A stretch of 5,976 nucleotides of DNA, taken from assembly GCA_003235785.1 (NCBI GenBank), contig QJYE01000024.1, forward strand, positions 1 through 5,976, given 5' to 3'. This DNA is from Nitrospirota bacterium (GTDB taxonomy: Bacteria; Nitrospirota; Nitrospiria; Nitrospirales; UBA8639). A program made the position numbers and the translations under genes. This document shows, in pieces, positions 4,904-5,976 of this stretch (positions are counted from its first letter, which is position 1; every line of letters starts with the position of its first letter). Below the pieces are notes generated by a model that searched no databases, was not told the DNA's origin, and saw only the letters and a list, made by a program, of their open reading frames with translations.

Positions 4904-5908
4904 CTACCAGAAGAGAATGGACAGGACAAATACCAGATAACACAACCCATTGACGACCAAATGAATGGGCTTCACTTTTCCCTTGCGCACAATCCACGTG
5001 AGGTAGGTGGCGGCCACTAACGTCATGGCCATTCCCATCAAAATTTCCTGTTGAGGCACCCACGCCGTCAGCATAATTCCCACCGCAGGCAACAAACTGC
5101 CTTGAAACATCATCGCTCCAGTCAGATTGCCCACCGCCAGCGTATCACGACCTCGCCGAATCCATAGGATGCTGTTCACTTTTTCCGGAAGCTCTGTGGC
5201 GATGGGAACAATCAAGAGAGACAGCGTCAACGCCGAGATCCCCCAGATCGGCGCGAGATGCTGAATGCCATACACAAAACCCTTAGCCCCCAACATGATC
5301 AGCCCTAACCCACAACCCAACTGGAACAAAATAATCACTAAATTATCAGGCAGCCCAATCTTGGTGCCATAGAGTGGATGATCGGCTTCGGTCGCATGCC
5401 CATCATCGACCAAATCAGTCGAGGCCCGAATCGTCAACGTCAGATACGTCACATACATCCCGACTAAGACAAGAGCCATCAGCCCCCGCACTCCTGGCCA
5501 CTCATGCGGCACAAACGTGGCCATCACGCCAATAAAAAAAGCCCAGTTAAACCAGACGAGATCCCGCGCAAACCCCGTGGGTTCGGGATTCAACTCTCCA
5601 TACCACCCCCGTGACCGAGCCGAAAAAATACCCACAAGAAAAAACGCCACGGTTGCCAACAGGAGGGGAGCCCCCAAAATTGATCCAACAGCAACCTCAT
5701 GCCGTATCGTTTCCGTTCCCGACCCCAGCAAAATAGCAAACAATGGCACCATCGTTTCCGGCAACGCCGTGCCAATTGCGGCAAAAACCGAACCGGTCAC
5801 CCCTTCGGAAATACCCAGACGCTCGCCAAAATGCTCAAGACTATTGGTAAAGGCCTCAGCCCCTAAAAGAATAACGACTAAGGCCCCGACTAAAATGAGA
5901 ATCTCCAT
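4904..5908 (-). CDS. Sodium/calcium exchanger-family (CaCA) membrane antiporter, divergent ion site
   Basis: A 334-residue integral membrane protein with about ten predicted helices (roughly 2-20, 38-62, 72-95, 115-135, 141-162, 186-208, 222-247, 256-282, 284-306, 313-333) in two homologous halves joined by an acidic loop (163-180). This is the YrbG/NCX_Mj layout. Alpha-1 repeat: GVTGSVFAAIGTALPE (36-51) and VAVGSILGAP (72-81). Alpha-2 repeat: TLSLLIVPIATELPE (228-242) and VGNLTGAMMFQGS (259-271). The two key glutamates, Glu51 and Glu242, are present, so cation exchange across the inner membrane is likely. Aligned by eye to NCX_Mj, several other ligands differ: Ser51 to Ala48, Asn81 to Ala80, Ser210 to Glu239, Ser236 to Ala265 and Asp240 to Gln269. 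Na+/Ca2+ specificity is therefore uncertain. ATG 5908 is the first start after an in-frame stop at 5918-5920. It is the first gene of a possible unit with the dehydrogenase. Confidence 0.88.
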   Translation of the reverse strand: MEILILVGALVVILLGAEAFTNSLEHFGERLGISEGVTGSVFAAIGTALPETMVPLFAILLGSGTETIRHEVAVGSILGAPLLLATVAFFLVGIFSARSRGWYGELNPEPTGFARDLVWFNWAFFIGVMATFVPHEWPGVRGLMALVLVGMYVTYLTLTIRASTDLVDDGHATEADHPLYGTKIGLPDNLVIILFQLGCGLGLIMLGAKGFVYGIQHLAPIWGISALTLSLLIVPIATELPEKVNSILWIRRGRDTLAVGNLTGAMMFQGSLLPAVGIMLTAWVPQQEILMGMAMTLVAATYLTWIVRKGKVKPIHLVVNGLCYLVFVLSILFW

Positions 5909-5919
5909 GATGAACGCCT

Positions 5920-5930
5920 AGGAGTCTCCT
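5920..5930. repeat. 11-bp palindrome in the antiporter leader
   Basis: AGGAG and CTCCT flank one central base, 12 nt upstream of the antiporter ATG. On the minus-strand mRNA it carries an AGGAG, but about 17 nt from the start, farther than a normal ribosome site. Pairing of the two arms could hide that purine stretch; the one-base loop would need to open in RNA. Suggestive only. Confidence 0.25.
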
Positions 5931-5946
5931 CGTGAAATCCTACTGG

Positions 5947-5975
5947 CACATATCAAAAAAAGCATTACAATTCAA
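5947..5975 (-). promoter_or_regulatory. Candidate promoter for the antiporter gene
   Basis: On the minus strand, TTGAAT (5975-5970) and TATGTG (5952-5947) are separated by exactly 17 nt, with a T-rich spacer. The matches to consensus are four of six and three of six. The position, about 40 nt before the ATG at 5908, is right for a promoter. The window ends immediately upstream, so a better promoter outside cannot be excluded. Confidence 0.33.
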
Positions 5976-5976
5976 C

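Noticed and set aside
5517..5921. 134-codon plus-strand frame antisense to the antiporter
   Set aside because: The translation is rich in K, P, R, T and S, as expected from the complement of a hydrophobic membrane gene; no start signal or domain.
1..5976. Defence island, CRISPR array, mobile element or RNA gene
   Set aside because: No spaced direct repeats, transposase or integrase motifs, terminal repeats, tRNA-like cloverleaf or rRNA segments were seen.

Overview
The window holds seven coding regions supported by family signatures, plus one possible gene start cut off by the left edge. It looks like ordinary bacterial chromosome: no rRNA, tRNA, insertion sequence, prophage gene, CRISPR array or defence cassette was seen. 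Base composition is close to balanced. The host looks like a Gram-negative bacterium. DUF2835 and YqaA-type proteins are best known to me from Gammaproteobacteria, but a standalone Rcp1-like receiver and the mixed gene set would also fit groups such as Nitrospirota. I cannot fix the taxon from sequence alone.

Layout, left to right. Positions 89-770 (minus) hold a two-gene unit: a DUF2835 protein followed after 10 nt by a YqaA/DedA-like membrane protein. A 190-nt divergent intergenic region (771-960) separates it from an inositol-monophosphatase-superfamily phosphatase (961-1758, plus). About 270-290 nt without a convincing gene follow. Next is a single-domain response-regulator-like protein (about 2051-2533, plus) whose phosphoacceptor aspartate is replaced by serine. 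It runs convergently, with only 7 nt between stop codons, into a THUMP-domain RNA methyltransferase (2541-3710, minus). Upstream of that on the minus strand are a glyoxylate/hydroxypyruvate-reductase-like D-2-hydroxyacid dehydrogenase (3828-4850) and a Na+/Ca2+-exchanger-family membrane protein (4904-5908).

The three right-hand minus-strand genes may be partly co-transcribed. The antiporter has a possible promoter at the right edge, and the dehydrogenase follows 53 nt after it with a strong Shine-Dalgarno site. The methyltransferase appears to have its own promoter in the gap behind the dehydrogenase and probably starts at a TTG codon. The products (membrane transport, one-carbon/glycerate-type metabolism, rRNA modification, phosphatase, signalling) do not form an obvious common pathway. 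I found no new multi-gene system. The best leads are the non-canonical receiver domain, the altered cation-ligand residues in the antiporter, and the DUF2835-YqaA pairing.
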